A stretch of 64,000 nt of DNA from Thelephora terrestris (Eukaryota; Basidiomycota; Agaricomycetes; Thelephorales; Thelephoraceae), in the NCBI GenBank assembly GCA_015956445.1, contig WIUZ02000002.1, forward strand, positions 3,348,001-3,412,000. The letters are read 5' to 3'. Positions 36,901-48,629 of this stretch are shown one piece after another. The first letter of the stretch is position 1; the number at the start of each line of letters is the position of its first letter. The notes beneath the pieces were generated by a model. That model saw nothing but the letters and a program-made list of their open reading frames with translations, had not been told where the DNA came from and searched no databases. Both the position numbers and the translations under genes were made by a program.

Positions 36901-37577
36901 AATCGCTGATCATGGAGTGAGTGGGGAGTGGTGATTCTGCCCCTGTAACTCCAGGCGTAGACAGGGGCGGTGGTTGAGTGGGTGTGACATCAATACTGCA
37001 GCCATACTTCCACCGCAGGTAGGCGTCTGCCATTCCGGGAATAAGTGGTCGCCAGTTCCGATGGAGGTCGGTCAAACGGTGTCTCCACGTCCGTTCATCA
37101 CGTCGAAATCTTGCGCTGGGAAGGAAAGAAAAAGGGTTAAGTGTGAGTATGGAAATGAGGGTAAATTAGTGTACACACAACGGTTGTAGAGTCTCGCGAA
37201 GTTCCTGGACAAATGCTTGGTCACCGTTTGTACGCTCTTGCAATGAGTCGAGATCCACATCGTCTGCTGTGGCACCTTCAGAAGGCATATCCACATCACC
37301 AACTGGAACGTCTTGGAGGTCGGCGATGGCCTGCCTCTCGCCTGGGTCAAGTCCTATCGCGGATTAACATAAGGGGCAAGTGGCAGGGGTATACGTGGTA
37401 GCACTCACTTGAAAATTGTTTGTAAAATTCCTTCTTGCTCTTTTCTCGTCTGACAGCCAAGGCGGACATGTTCTGAGTCGTTGGTGGTTTGCTCCGAAAA
37501 AACCTGCTCTTTGGTGGTTGTGATGAATTCACCGATCGGGAGACACCCCGAGACTTCCGAATGTTTGCCTTGGGCAT
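33982..37577 (-). pseudogene. KDZ transposase, frameshifted
   Basis: Eight or so exons on the minus strand can be joined. They are: MPKANIRKSRGVSRSVNSS (start in the right TIR); RLDPGERQAIADLQDV; HRNWRPLIPGMADAYLRW; a Thr/Pro-rich insert; FSIEAFVKVISDLYL; IPYHPKHRRVFADTF; CPACSYK; EPELIFRRMYAVDGNDSLKR; and ANNWKAAQTDSKKRMWGVF with ETGLFASACRHGFILWVADM. Next come KYPLAITARALRTLGPRLLQ, YNIGCVFKKTI, RCCVN, then HGYSHNFACQ...NVIEGMGLEDLETMERVFSSS. These are hallmark blocks of the KDZ transposase. Two defects show. The frame breaks after CCVN near 35547, where two bases seem missing. The normally invariant YDIGC reads YNIGC. The C-terminal half (coiled, then acidic DDNDDLKDGGGEDIDEAD) is otherwise open to the stop at 33982. 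This copy is probably unable to move itself. Confidence 0.8.
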
Positions 37578-38285
37578 GGCAGCCGTTCGATGCACAAGGC
37601 GCGATGTTGGGGGAGATCACTTGCTGTTCGAATACCGGAGGACACAGGAGAGGGGGGTTGACAGACGGCTATAAGGTGAGCTGGCACCCGTGAGAAAATA
37701 TCAAGGTCCAACAAATAGACCTGTCACGTGGAGAGGAAGGCCCGTGCCACCTCGCCTTTACACGCCCTCACCGCGAGGGGTATTAGGTAGAATTTAATTG
37801 ATAGTATTAAATGAACGCTCAGACACATATAATATTCAAAAATTACAACACTCGTGTACTCGAACTGCAGTGTGTCGCAGCCTGTGTACTCTTGTCATCA
37901 CTATTACACTATCCATCAAAACCGTATAGGGGTGTTTGAGGTTTTCACGCAATACCGCTTACTAACGTGCAAGTGTGATCGGCCGATTGTATCGGTCCGG
38001 CGAGCAAGGTTTCGGCCGACGAGCAAGTAGTCTAGACCACCGGTAAGGCCCGGAAGTTCGCTCCCACGGAAAGTCCAGCAAACGAATCACGTGGGGTTCG
38101 ACTCTGGGATTTTTGGGACCACGTGAGGGCCTTACCAAAAGAGCAAAAAAAAGTGTTGCCATATTAGGGTTTTTTCGCGAGGCAACTCGGAGTGAAAGAT
38201 GCGCTCAAAATTTCCCCTCTCTAGGCAGTGTACACCTGTCTCTTTACACCCTCTAGTGAGGCGTCAATCGTGTGAGAACGAGGTG
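37532..38285 (-). repeat. Right terminal inverted repeat of the KDZ element (754 bp)
   Basis: Near-perfect reverse complement of 23730-24483. It carries the ATG (37577, minus strand) of the transposase and, presumably, its promoter, identical to the one driving the opposite gene. The 95-bp inverted-pair structure lies at 38042-38136. Confidence 0.9.
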
Positions 38286-38297
38286 GATGGGGAGGTT

Positions 38298-40706
38298 TGT
38301 GATGATTTCGCCGTTTACCCCCTTTCATTTCCTTTATTTAAACGCCTCATCACCACTAAGTCAGTTGGTGCCCTGCCCTAAACATGGCGGTAAACTGTTT
38401 ATTATGCCATATGCCCTATGCCTAACGATTCAAAGTCCAATACGTGGAACGTGCTACTAGTCAAGATACCCCAGAAGACCCGAGGTATAATACGTGAACA
38501 TGTACCGGCGAACCTTCATACGAAGATTCCCCCTACCTGGCCCTCCGTTGCCCCTGGACGACTAGTAGATATTCAGGCTACCGACAACAAGGGATGTATT
38601 AATAAGTGTCGCGCGTTAACCTCTCGCAGAAGTCAACCGGCTTATTAATCTGACCCTTGGATTGGACTTACGAAAATCATTATGTTTTACGACTCATGGA
38701 TCATGCATAAAAGACAAGAAAGAAGATTAATTCCGGACACCGCAATACAAAAGAGTTATTTAATCAATATCTCTGCGAATCCTTTGTATTGCCTCCAAGG
38801 CCGTCCTCACCAACTCCTCATTCGCCCAATTCTGCTCCCTAATCTCATTCGGGTCCACGTCCGACAGGTCCTCGTAATCTGGAAGCTCGGAATCAGAGTT
38901 CGGTTCCGAATCGGGAACAAACTCGGCATACGGATCGAACTCCAGAGCCGGCCACTGGTTCCTCGGCAGAGTCGTGTCCGTAACCGTGATTAGGGGAGTT
39001 ATTCTCCTACGAGGAACAGGAGTATCCCTACGGACAACTCCGACGTTCCTGTAGAACTCTTCCTCCTGAATCTCCACGACTTCGTCATCGATAGGAACCA
39101 ACCTGTTCTCATACTGGACAACGAGACGAGCAGGCGGAGACTCGGCCTGTTCTGGAACTTCCAACTCCTCCTCTTCAACTCGGACCTCCGGCTCGTTACA
39201 CCTCCTCTGGAGATCCCGGACTTCTCCGGTCAACTCGGAGATACGACGATTAAGGCGAACCTAAAACGAATAGGGTTAGAAGACATTAAAAACCTTCAAC
39301 CCCTACCCGTTACCTTATCGTCCTCCAACTCTCCGGTCTTGGTAATCAGAGCCCGGACCAAGTCCTTCAAAGTGGTCACCTCTCCCTAAAAGGAAATGTT
39401 GGGTTAGAAAAGTCAATTATCTCCCGACCCCACATTTACCTTCAACGAATCGATATCGGCCCCCTGCCGAACAACGCTATCCTCTTGCCCATGAATAACT
39501 CCCTGCATATCTTCCTTCCAATTCTCCAAGGCTTCTATCTCTTCGCGACGAACATCAACACGTTCATTAACGTGAGCCACTTCATCCATTAACATGGACC
39601 CAATGTTCCCCGTATGGAGAACGCTGGCCTCCAACACGGAGTTGAAGGTCTCGTTGGACTCAGTCATGAACTCAACGCCCCTATTAAGAAGTTCGTTCGC
39701 ATATGGGTTGGTCTCGATGCACGCCAACTTGCGCCGAGACACCCTACGAGCAGCCTGGAGAAAGTCCCTGAAACCTAAAAAGGAGTTAGCTTGGTTTCCT
39801 AAATCGGAATGCGCAAGCAGGGCCCCCACCTAAATCAGAGAACCCCTCATTAGGGTCGGCAGTGGCGGTGTGGTCCATGATAGCTCCCAAAGTGGGATAA
39901 GGTCGGGACGGATCATGACAGGCATGGGAGAAGCGGTCAATGTTGTAGTTGCTCTCCTGAACAGGAGAGTAGGAGGAAGAACGACGAGTGGGAATACGAG
40001 TTTGAGCACGAGGCATGTTGAGTGTGTAACAAAGGTGGGTTTGTTGGAAGACCAGTCATCCAACCCCCTTTGGTTATATACCAAATACCACGCCCCTTCC
40101 ACGACTCAGGAGTTGAGTCATCCTTTCTATTGTTTACTGCGCATGACCCACATGACATCATATGCCCCTATCTTTAGTCATATGCTCCCTTTTTGCCATT
40201 GGCTGTTAGTCAGCCATACCCACATTCCTTCCGAACATTCTCAGGATACGTCATGCTTTATAACTGCTTTGTAATGCTCTCAAATTGCTATTGGCCGCCA
40301 CACTTTCGTTTATCAGCTGATAATTTGTAGCATTAGTCACCACGTAACGCACAGACCGTGCAGTGCTATGCACGGACCATGTTTGTCTGTGTTTGTATCA
40401 TTAGTATAGTTACATGTCACTGTCACGTCACAAATCTAAGTAGTATATATACTCAGAGTAGTTTAGCCTGTACTCCTTAGATTTGTTATCATCAGACTCT
40501 CCGTGACCTCTACTGCTGTGTGCTTAGAGCAAGAGTGCCTGAAGACCCTTGTCTCCTTCTTTCTCCTCTCTTTCAATCTAGTCTGTGAAGAGACTTCCGA
40601 TATCCCTGGGTTTGCAACAGGGTTATAACTGTGTGTTTGATCCCTGAAGTGATAGGTTTGGATAGCAAGAGTGCTATTGAACTGTAGAGGTCGCGTCGGC
40701 CTGACA
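38298..40706 (-). mobile_element. Second TG...CA element with 5-bp duplication AGGTT
   Basis: AGGTT at 38293-38297 is repeated at 40707-40711. The DNA between starts TGTGATGATTTCG and ends GCGTCGGCCTGACA, so its minus-strand 5' end is TGTCAGGCC, like the element at 27255-30561. Excising it and one AGGTT restores the host sequence GATGGGGAGGTTCAGCCAAAG, which matches P2 near 50535-50555. The first base of its duplication is the last base of the KDZ target duplication, so the two insertions abut. No polymerase or integrase is present, only a coiled-coil gene. Confidence 0.75.
38760..40016 (-). CDS. Spliced coiled-coil / acidic protein of the second element
   Basis: The start at 40016 (MPRAQTRIPTRRSSSYSPVQ) is followed by FRDFLQAARRVSRRKLACIE, long helical text (EALENWKEDMQGVIHGQ) and ADIDSLK. 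Two clean introns, GTAAAT...TTAG (about 55 nt) and GTAACG...TTAG (about 54 nt), join GEVTTLKDLVRALITKTGEL and VRLNRRISELTGEVRDLQRR, extending the coiled coil. The C-terminal half has ENRLVPIDDEVVEIQEE, matching the motif in the 27577-29179 protein, and an acidic stretch (SDSELPDYEDLSDVDPNE). It stops at 38760. The role is unknown. The shared plan in two independently inserted elements suggests the protein belongs to the element rather than being a captured host gene. Confidence 0.6.
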
Positions 40707-41283
40707 AGGTTCAGCCAAAGTCGATTTCCGCTTTTGGTGAGGGCTGAGTGACCGCGGTCCACAATCCTGTCATTCTCACTTGGAACCTTTTTCATCTCAA
40801 GCTGCCTACTCACCAAATTGTGCAAATGTTGATCACTGGTGTGGAGCCTCAGCAACTCAGGATTCAACACAAGGCCTCGAAAATTGACTCAACTATAGCC
40901 CATGCATCAACACATGGTTCACATATTGCAATTGTTACACCCCCTTGTATCTCATCTCCATTGCCCCTTGAGGGATACTTCTTGGTGGCTGGGGGAAGGA
41001 TTGTTACTCCTTCTCCAGGTGGGAAATGGAAGGGGTTCAAGAGTAGTTTGCTGAGAGCCCTATGGAGAGGGATACTGCAGATGGATTGAAGAGCAAAGGT
41101 ACAAGTAGTGTGACAAGAGAGAGTTATGGGAATGCCCTTCCTTCAGAGTCTGTAATGGAGAGTAAATCAGACTAACTATGACAAGGAATACTTTTATATC
41201 CATTTCTGATTTCCTCAGACTAAGAGCAGTGATACTTGGTTTGTATTGCATTAGCACTCCTTCCTATCTATTACATGTCTAGT

Positions 41284-44200
41284 CTACATCCTGTAACGCA
41301 GCCAATATATTCCAGGTTGCTCCTCAGGGTAAATGTGGCAGAAATCCAAAATCAAAACCTCCCCAGTTCTATAGCCAGCAACTAGATACTGACCATCCCA
41401 CTGTGCCACCAGAGGGTCTGCATACCTCCCAGACAGCTGGAAAACCACTTTTCCGGTGCGATTATCCTTAATCCTGGGAGGTTTATCAATAAGGCCAAGA
41501 TGACATCTCTCTGAAGGTGTGTCTGGCAATGGAGTAGGGGCAGAGCCTGAGATTCCAAAGTCCCACCCCTGAATTGAGGAGTCCTGAGGTGAACCCCAGA
41601 TTTTTGAACCATCCAAATAGTGAAGATTTCCTATTAAATTCACTTCTGACTTGGTGGTACCCTTGGGCTCCCCTGTCCACATATCCCAGGCTCGAATGGG
41701 TTCATTGGACCACAGGCCAAAAAGCTTAGACCCATCCACTGATATCTTCAGGCTGCATTGAGAATATAATTTCTCCACATTTTGCTTGCAGAGGGATTTA
41801 GCTGTCTCAGTTGCCCAGATCTGAATTTCATTATCACCGGTTTCACAAGCTGTGATCAGCTCCCCATCTATCAGTTGAACATCTCTTCGGGAGCTTCTAG
41901 CTGGGGTCTGGAAGGATGCTTTGCAGAGGCCAGTGAAAATATCCCAGGTCTTTGCCACTCCATCTTTATCACTTGAGATAACAATCCCATCTCTTGGTTG
42001 TAGAGTGATAGAGAAGATTGCAGGTGGGATGAGCGAAGTGGACTGGTGATCAGAGATGACTGGGTCTGTTGCAGAACCACCAATCTGCCAGAATCTGATT
42101 GATTTGTTCCCAGATGCCAAGATGAGAACAGAGGGTACAGAAAATGCCATGGCTACAAATGTACCTGGTAGATAAAATCGCTCCATGGGGTGAGAATTTT
42201 GGCTGGTGATGTCCCAAACATAGATTTCAGACCTAGTGGCAACTGCAACAAGCCTGCCATCAGGGGAGAAACAACATCGTTGGGCATCACCATTGGCTAT
42301 ACGGAATTCAGCCATGGTTGTTCTGGTATCAGAGTGCTGGATTGTAACGACATTTTTATTGCACAAAACACACTGAGTGCCATCTGGGGAGAAAGCAAAG
42401 CAATAACAATCCTGTGTTTGTCCAGTCTGTTGACCATTGGTATTCAATTGCCAAACTTTTAAACCAGATACAGATATGAGGCATTGGGGGTCTGCGGGGG
42501 AAAATGTAACATAGGATATTTGCTTCTGTAGCTCAATAAGACGATGGCCCTGCCAGGTCTCAATATTCCACAAGAAGATGATTCCATCAAGATCCCCTGA
42601 GACAATCATGGTAGAATCTCTTGAGATGGAAACAGACATGACAGAACATTTGTGGCCATAAAGGGTCTCAACAACTCCACCAGTCTGCACATCCCAGACC
42701 TTCACAGTCTGATCATAACTTCCAGATACAAGTAACACCCCATCTGATGAGAAGATGACAGATCTAACTGAATCGGTGTGTCCAAAAAGAACAGCTACTT
42801 GGCTGCCAATGATTGCATCTGAAATAACAACATCTCCATCCCACAGACCAACTGCAATAAAGTTGTTCCAGTTTGAGATTGCAAGTGGAATACTAGCAAA
42901 AAGAACTGGTCGGGAACTGCCCCCCCATTCAACTGGGAGCCCTTTGACTACCTTGACTTCATTTGAGAACTCTGCACGGTACTGCTGATTAATCCATGAT
43001 GAAGAAGGAGAAAACGGGAGGGCAGAATGATATATCTGGGAAGGGGAGTGGTGGATTGCATCAAAATGCTCCAACAGGAAGTATTGAGTATCATTGGCCC
43101 ACATGCACAAAACTCCTGCCTGGATATTCATTAATATGGGTCTCAGCAAAAATTTGGAAGAGAACTTACTGAATCACACCATTGCTTAACATCATTCATG
43201 GCATACACTCCAGTGTCAAGGTTCCCTGTAAGGACAAGGACTTCTATCCAATCCAACAAGCTCGTTGTACAAAATTCATTCATTGCCTTCTCTATTTCCC
43301 TGACATAGGAACTGCTTCCAATGGTCCCCAGAAGGTGCTTTGTCCAAAACTGGCATGCATATTTCAAGGCATCACCAATTTTATCTGTTTCTTGAGTAGA
43401 AAGGTCCTTGACCTCAACAAAGTCATCAAGGCCACAAATGTTCCTCTTCAGCCTCTCCTTCATCAACTCCAGGCATGAAAGCAAGATTTTTGCATGAATC
43501 TCTGGTTCCACCACAAGCCATTGGTTCCCACACCTTTTAGTGTCTGTGAGGAAGTCAGGAAATGACTTGTGGAAGGCTCGAATAGGACCATCTGTTGTTC
43601 CTGCATCTGGCACAATGAGGAGAGAATGGAGGGAACGGAGGGTGGTAAGGATTTTGGATGTTTTGAGGAGATCTGAGAGTGCCTTTGCTGTGAGAGGGTT
43701 AAACACCAGCACCACAGTCCCAAGGACAATCTTGAAAGAGGAGGATAATTCTTGGTCACTTGAATCTTCTTCATTGAGTGCTTGTTTCAGGACTTCATTG
43801 TAGAGCTGATCAATCCCTGATTTTCCTTCATGGGCAGTGTCTTGTGGGAGAGAGGTGATAAGAGTGAGCCTCTCAGTGGGAAGGTGTTTTGGGGATGCAA
43901 CAAATTTTATGACTGTGGAAGCATAGATAAACAGGCCAGCAGCCTTTTTGCAGAGAGCATCAATATCAGATGAAGCTGGCCATGCATGTGTGAGGCTACA
44001 GTCGCTTCGTGTCTTGGCAACCTTGGCTAACTCGGTCCTGAAATAAAGCTTGATATCTGTATCCACAGATGACTGTTTGACCTCATGCAGTTTGAGCACT
44101 TCTGTGATGGGGTGGAGTGACGCAAGGCGGAAGCCAGAGCGGATTCGAGGTTCAGGACGGCCAGTGATGAAGAATTTGACATTGGGTATCTGATCCGTGT

Positions 44201-45977
44201 AGCGGGAGAGGATGGAAAGGATGGCAGAGGCAGGTTCTTCATCCTTGCACTCGTCAAGGGCGTCAATGACGATGAGGGTTGAGATGGGGGAACCTGTGAA
44301 TGGGCCAATGATGAGTTTCTCCATCTGGGAGCAGAGAGACTCCCGCCCAACATCTGGGATTGCTTTCAAGACCTGCAACAACTTCCTGCGAAAAGGGGGA
44401 TACTTGTGGGCAAGCTGGAAGGCAAGAGTTGGAAAGATCTTCTCAAGGTTACTCCGGTCTGCAAAATCCCGTGAGCAGAAGAAGCTTGCCCCGAGTTTTC
44501 CATCCGCAAAGCTTGTTTCGGCAAATGTTTTGGCAAGAGTGGTCTTTCCTGTTCCGGCCAGGCCATTCAGCCAGAAAACACGTTTGTCTCGCCTGTCCAT
44601 CAACCAGCATTGGATCTCTCTGAGTACATCCTGCCTTGTTCCCTTCAGGCATCCCTGCCTGTTCCCACTGCTATAGCCGGCACCTGGAGTGTGATACATC
44701 CTGTCAAGAAGGGCAAGGTCCGCAAGTTCCTATCCATTGATCAACACACAAGCATGAGGAGCAAGGAAGTAGGCCTTACAATGAGCTGGCAACTCTTGTT
44801 GTAAATATCCTGCTGTAACAAAGTCTGAAGCAAATGTCAGAGGTGCTGAAGATGCAGGTATTGCCAAAACAAACCTGATAGTGAATCATTGCATCGCGGA
44901 TGTCCTCAACGAGTCCGCGAAGTTTATCTGCGTTGTCGACATTGGTGAAAAAGCCTTCAACCTTTCCTTGTTCCATCAATAGGTCTAGATCTCGGTGAAC
45001 GTCTAGCAATTTGCTAGAGATTTGGACATCAGAGTCATTGCCTAGGATTGGAGGGTATGAACTTACCGTTCCAAAACACCTCTCCTCGATTGTTCGTCGA
45101 TATCGCCCTGAGAAACGGGCGCGTAAAGCAACTTGGCAACTTCCTGGACCCGAGGTGCTAACGATTCTATGGATTTTTCGTTTGCCTTCGTTCGCTGGTG
45201 CAGCTGTAAGTGGTGTGGATCGCGAGTGCGGGAGAAGGGCTGTACCTCATAATTTTCCAATATGAAACAGAGACCTCCGGCAACGGACTTGAGCGGAACG
45301 AATGAATCTGCTGACTCTCTGACCCCAAGGAGTATTGTCTTGGCTGCAGAATACGCGAGGGACTTGAATTTCCCGGTAGCCTTGTCAGCATCTACCGCCG
45401 GCGATTCTGTTATGAGATCCGGGGGTCCTGTGTGTGCGCCTTGTTTTTCGCTGGAATCAGGCTGGAATTGAGTGGAAGTGGAGGGGAGATCTGGGTAGCG
45501 CAAAGAAGTATGATTAGAGGGATGCTCTGGGAAGAAAATGGCCGCATACCGTTAGAGTTCTGATCGTGAGAGGCCGAGGGCTCGACTGGTTGCAGAGTCG
45601 GGGCACCAATGTCGGGATCTGGTGCTGGACCGACAATACGTGGTGCGACCGTGTTTTGTTTTTTGCTGGAATCAGGCTGGAGTTGAATAAAAGTGGAGGG
45701 GGAATCTGCGTCGCGCAAAAAAAGCACGATTAGACGGATCTCCTTAGAAGTGAGAAGTGAATGGCTGCGTACCTTTGGTATACGGAATGCGAGAGGTTGA
45801 GGGCCCAGGAGTCGGTGGGTTCAGGTCACCGATGGAGAGATTTGGTGCTGACCCTGTGGGACGCGACGCGACGGGTTCAACTTCGCTTGGCTCCCGGACG
45901 AGGCCTGTCTCGCTCCTTGCTCTGCTTCGTTCTCGCAAACGGTCTCTTATTCGGTGGAAAAATTTTCGCAATCCCAT
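41284..45977 (-). CDS. NACHT-WD40 NLR receptor, copy 1
   Basis: A predicted protein of roughly 1,400 residues starts at 45977 (MGLRKFFHRIRDRLRER). Exons 2 and 3 each begin with a related motif (DSPSTFIQLQPDSSKKQ; DLPSTSTQFQPDSSEKQ). A helical N-terminal domain follows (ATGKFKSLAYSAAKTILLG, ADSFVPLKSVAGGLCFILEN). The NACHT part has GCLKGTRQDVL, Walker A GLAGTGKTT, Walker B LIVIDALDECKD and FFITGRPEPRI. A GTAAGT...CCAG intron after QWCDS leads into about nine WD40-like blades (GHTDSVRSVIFSSDG, VKVWDVQTGG, IRAWDMWTGE), ending at 41284. Fungal NLRs of this plan are self/non-self receptors: WD40 senses, NACHT oligomerises and the N-terminus signals. No lesion was found in the joins I checked. The WD40 half is visibly AT-richer than the 5' exons. 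Confidence 0.85.
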
Positions 45978-47125
45978 GCTGTCGTGAGTTCGGTGTTGAT
46001 GATGGGCTGATAAGAGATAGATGGCCTCGTGGCCCCATTCCGTTCTGGGAAGATACTAGACGCCGGAAAATATTCAAGTTTCTACCGTCTGCAAGAGGCT
46101 CGCATCTCATGCCGGTCAAATGACATCCTCTCTTTCGCATTTCTCTCACTCTCCGGGGTTGTCGAACGCCCAATGCCGATACTTGAGCTTGATAGCCCAC
46201 CCGATTCCGACAGACTCGTGCGATTGCCGGTCGACCCCTGGGCGCGGCCTTTGTTGACTCCGAATCTGTTACCGCCACTTTCTAACAACCAACTTTTATT
46301 CACACGTCCTCACCGACAACAACGAATATGGCTCCGTCTTCGGACTGTTCGCCGAAGCTGCATCTGACTCACGCGTGTGTCCAGCCCCCCCTCATTCTCT
46401 GTACGCAAGTCCTGGGCCATAGGGTTATTCTTCATTCCATCCATGGCTTTGTTTCACGTTATCTATTTGTCAGCAGGGAAAACCTAAAGACGTCCGAACG
46501 TTCAACGAAAGCCTCCCTCTGCCAAATGCCGGAAGCCTGCCATCCGCAAGAAACCCACGACCCCCGCCGTCTAAGCGAGCCAAGAGGCCTATCGTCTCAT
46601 TTGTTACGCCCCCCTGTGACAGATGAAAGTTTGGGCCCTCTCGAGTCAGGAGGCTTTCCTTCCCTCTCTTCTCCCAGGAATACCTCCGATTGTTTTCGAT
46701 CAGCTTGAGCTTTAAAAAGGGGACAGACTAAGCTGTATTGAGGGTTGAGTGAGATTAACTCAAAATTCGGTTGTTTCTCTATCAGCTCCGTAGCGAATCA
46801 TCATCGAGTAATCGAAGGCTTCATCTCAACACACTAAATGTTGCCAGCGTACGCGTACTGAGGGATCTCAATACCTGACGGACAGTGGGGATCAATGTCG
46901 TGCTCTCAGGGGGAAGTAGCATCCCATGAGCCCCGCATTTCACTCTCCGACGGTTTTCGTTGGGTACGAGTCTTCTTGATTGTTTCCAGCTTTGTGGCGG
47001 AGAGCCAGGGACCTTCTTGCGCATCGAGAAGCCGACCACTCGTGAGTCTTCGTAACCCGATCCTAAGAGGAACCCCGGATGAATTTACGAGATAGAGAAA
47101 CAAAGACGCGACAACTTGAGGCCCC
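45978..47125 (+). other. Shared upstream region of the NLR unit (copy 1)
   Basis: Conserved in inverted form at 52571-53735. It must hold the NLR promoter. A divergent frame reading RKPPSAKCRKPAIRKKPTTP is present in both copies (near 46510 here, near 53150 on the minus strand there). In copy 2 it continues to KRAKRPIVSFVTPPCDR and a stop, whereas copy 1 has one extra C and ends early. It may be the last exon of a small basic protein transcribed away from the NLR; I cannot identify it. Confidence 0.35.
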
Positions 47126-48629
47126 AAACGTCAAGTGGGATCTCCAACCGTCGCGCCGGAAACGTATCCACAACTTACGAGCATCTCGATGGATTGTTCA
47201 ATATCCGGGACGCGATTCGTCCTCGCGGCAGGTGCAACTCCCAGGACAAGAACTCATGCAATCCTCGTTACCGGTACCGTTTCCGCAAGAAAATTCGATT
47301 CAAATCCCATGCAAACTCTTGATTCTCGTCCGTTTCCCCCCTCCAGCATTTTCATCGCTTTCATTCGCTCCCTTGGAGGGGAGCAACGGACTGAGTCTGC
47401 TAGCGCTGGACAACGTTCTACTTATCGGGAAACGCTTCGTCGGCAAAACGCGGCAAGAACTGCACAAAAATCATCCCCAGGGTACAATCCAATACGCTGG
47501 CCAATCGTATACCGGGAGATCGATCAGCTATCTTCCCTGGAAACGTCTGTCCCCTTTCCCCGTGTGGGTCCGCCACGAATGACTCGTTCGAGTCCACCGC
47601 ATCAGATCGGAAGTCGCCCACCTCGTTCTCTCTCCCCTCCACAACTTACGAGTTGAGCTTAAAACCACTCAGGCCTGCCACCCACACTGCAAGCCGTCCC
47701 ACGAGAACGGGTGGCCAGCCGCCCGTTCGTTGGAATGCCTCGGTCTCGTCGCTGGCTTAGCGTACCGTAACGCCAGTGACATGGACGACCTTGAAATTCT
47801 CCCCAATCAGCGGAGAAGCGTTTTCGGGGGGGGGGAGGGTTATACGAGATCAAACCGTAAATAGTGGATGTGCTGAAAGCCGCTTTCATTAGCCATGCAC
47901 CCCTCGTGACCCCGACGAACAATGGATTTCGACCGTCGGTGGCACGGGTAGCCCATACCCCCTGGATGCCAGTGTGCTCGATCCTGACTCCTGGCTTTGG
48001 TGATGATCGGCGGGGCCTTCATCACGCCCGTAAGGGAGATCGGACCCGTTGTGCTTGGACAAGCCGTGCTCCAATTTTCGAGATGAATAGTCCTACTGGG
48101 ACAAAACATAACGACTGAAATTTAGTGGAACTAGATTGACTGAGTGTCAGTTCGTTTGTGTCGCCCTCTAGGTAAGTGCCCTACGTTCAGTGACCCTCAC
48201 CGACCGAAACTTCCGGATCGGTGCAGTCGGGATTCCCTTGGATCCAACACACAGGTTTTCTATTATCAATGGGATCCTTTTTTCTACACCACTTTTTGTC
48301 TCATTGGAAACGGACGGCGAGCAAGCCTGTATGTTGAGATACCTTTGACCGTGTCGGGCTGATGAATTGGGCCTGGTACCGCCCGCCATACCCATTGCAG
48401 ACCACGGCCTGGTCCCCCAGCCCACGCCTTGCTGTTCTGAACCTTGTTTTAAAGCTTGGAACAAAGCCGCCACTCCGTGGCTCTCGCAATTCGGTGTTCA
48501 CGGTGACCATCTCCGTGGCGCCGGACCTCGATAATCAATGCCTGGGCCCTTGTTTTCACGGCGAGTTTACGGTCCACTGCGCCTCCCCCCTCGGTTTTTT
48601 GGCACTTTTGAAGCTGCGCTCCTGGAATC

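Larger units (their letters stand above)
23722..38293. mobile_element. Complete KDZ-type DNA transposon with 8-bp target duplication
   Basis: The element proper is 23730-38285 (14,556 bp). It begins CACCTCGTTCTCACACG and ends with the reverse complement. GATGGGGA at 23722-23729 is repeated at 38286-38293 as an 8-bp target-site duplication. The empty site can be read from the paralogous P2 repeat (TTGATGGAGGTGGGGAGGTT near 50530), which matches the P1 sequence left of the insertion joined to that on its right. Inside are two inward-facing genes: an HMG-box-like and cargo region on the plus strand and a KDZ transposase on the minus strand. Kyakuja-Dileera-Zisupton elements are known from basidiomycetes, and 8-bp duplications fit that class. 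The TIRs are nearly identical, so insertion was recent, but the transposase here is frameshifted. Confidence 0.85.
40790..47125 (-). repeat. NLR unit, left inverted copy
   Basis: About 6.3 kb matching the reverse complement of 52571-58948. The outer edge is at CATCTCAAGCTGCCTACTCACC (40790). The inner edge is at ACGCGACAACTTGAGGCCC (47125), beyond which P2 begins. The unit contains the complete NLR gene plus about 1.1 kb upstream. Neither edge shows a terminal inverted repeat or a target duplication that I can see. Confidence 0.85.

Noticed and set aside
38042-38136. tRNA-like T-loop (GGTTCGACTC) in the TIR
   Set aside because: The outer stem is 10 bp, the length is about 95 nt and no D-arm or anticodon arm can be folded, so it is not a tRNA gene.
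41422-41680. Plus-strand and alternate-frame ORFs within the NLR WD40 exon
   Set aside because: They are shadows of the long minus-strand exon, which has clear WD40 periodicity.
45877-46278. 133-134 codon frame opposite NLR exon 1, present in both copies (also 53432-53836)
   Set aside because: It overlaps NLR exon 1 and its promoter; conservation follows from the duplication. In copy 1 it only mirrors the real strand.
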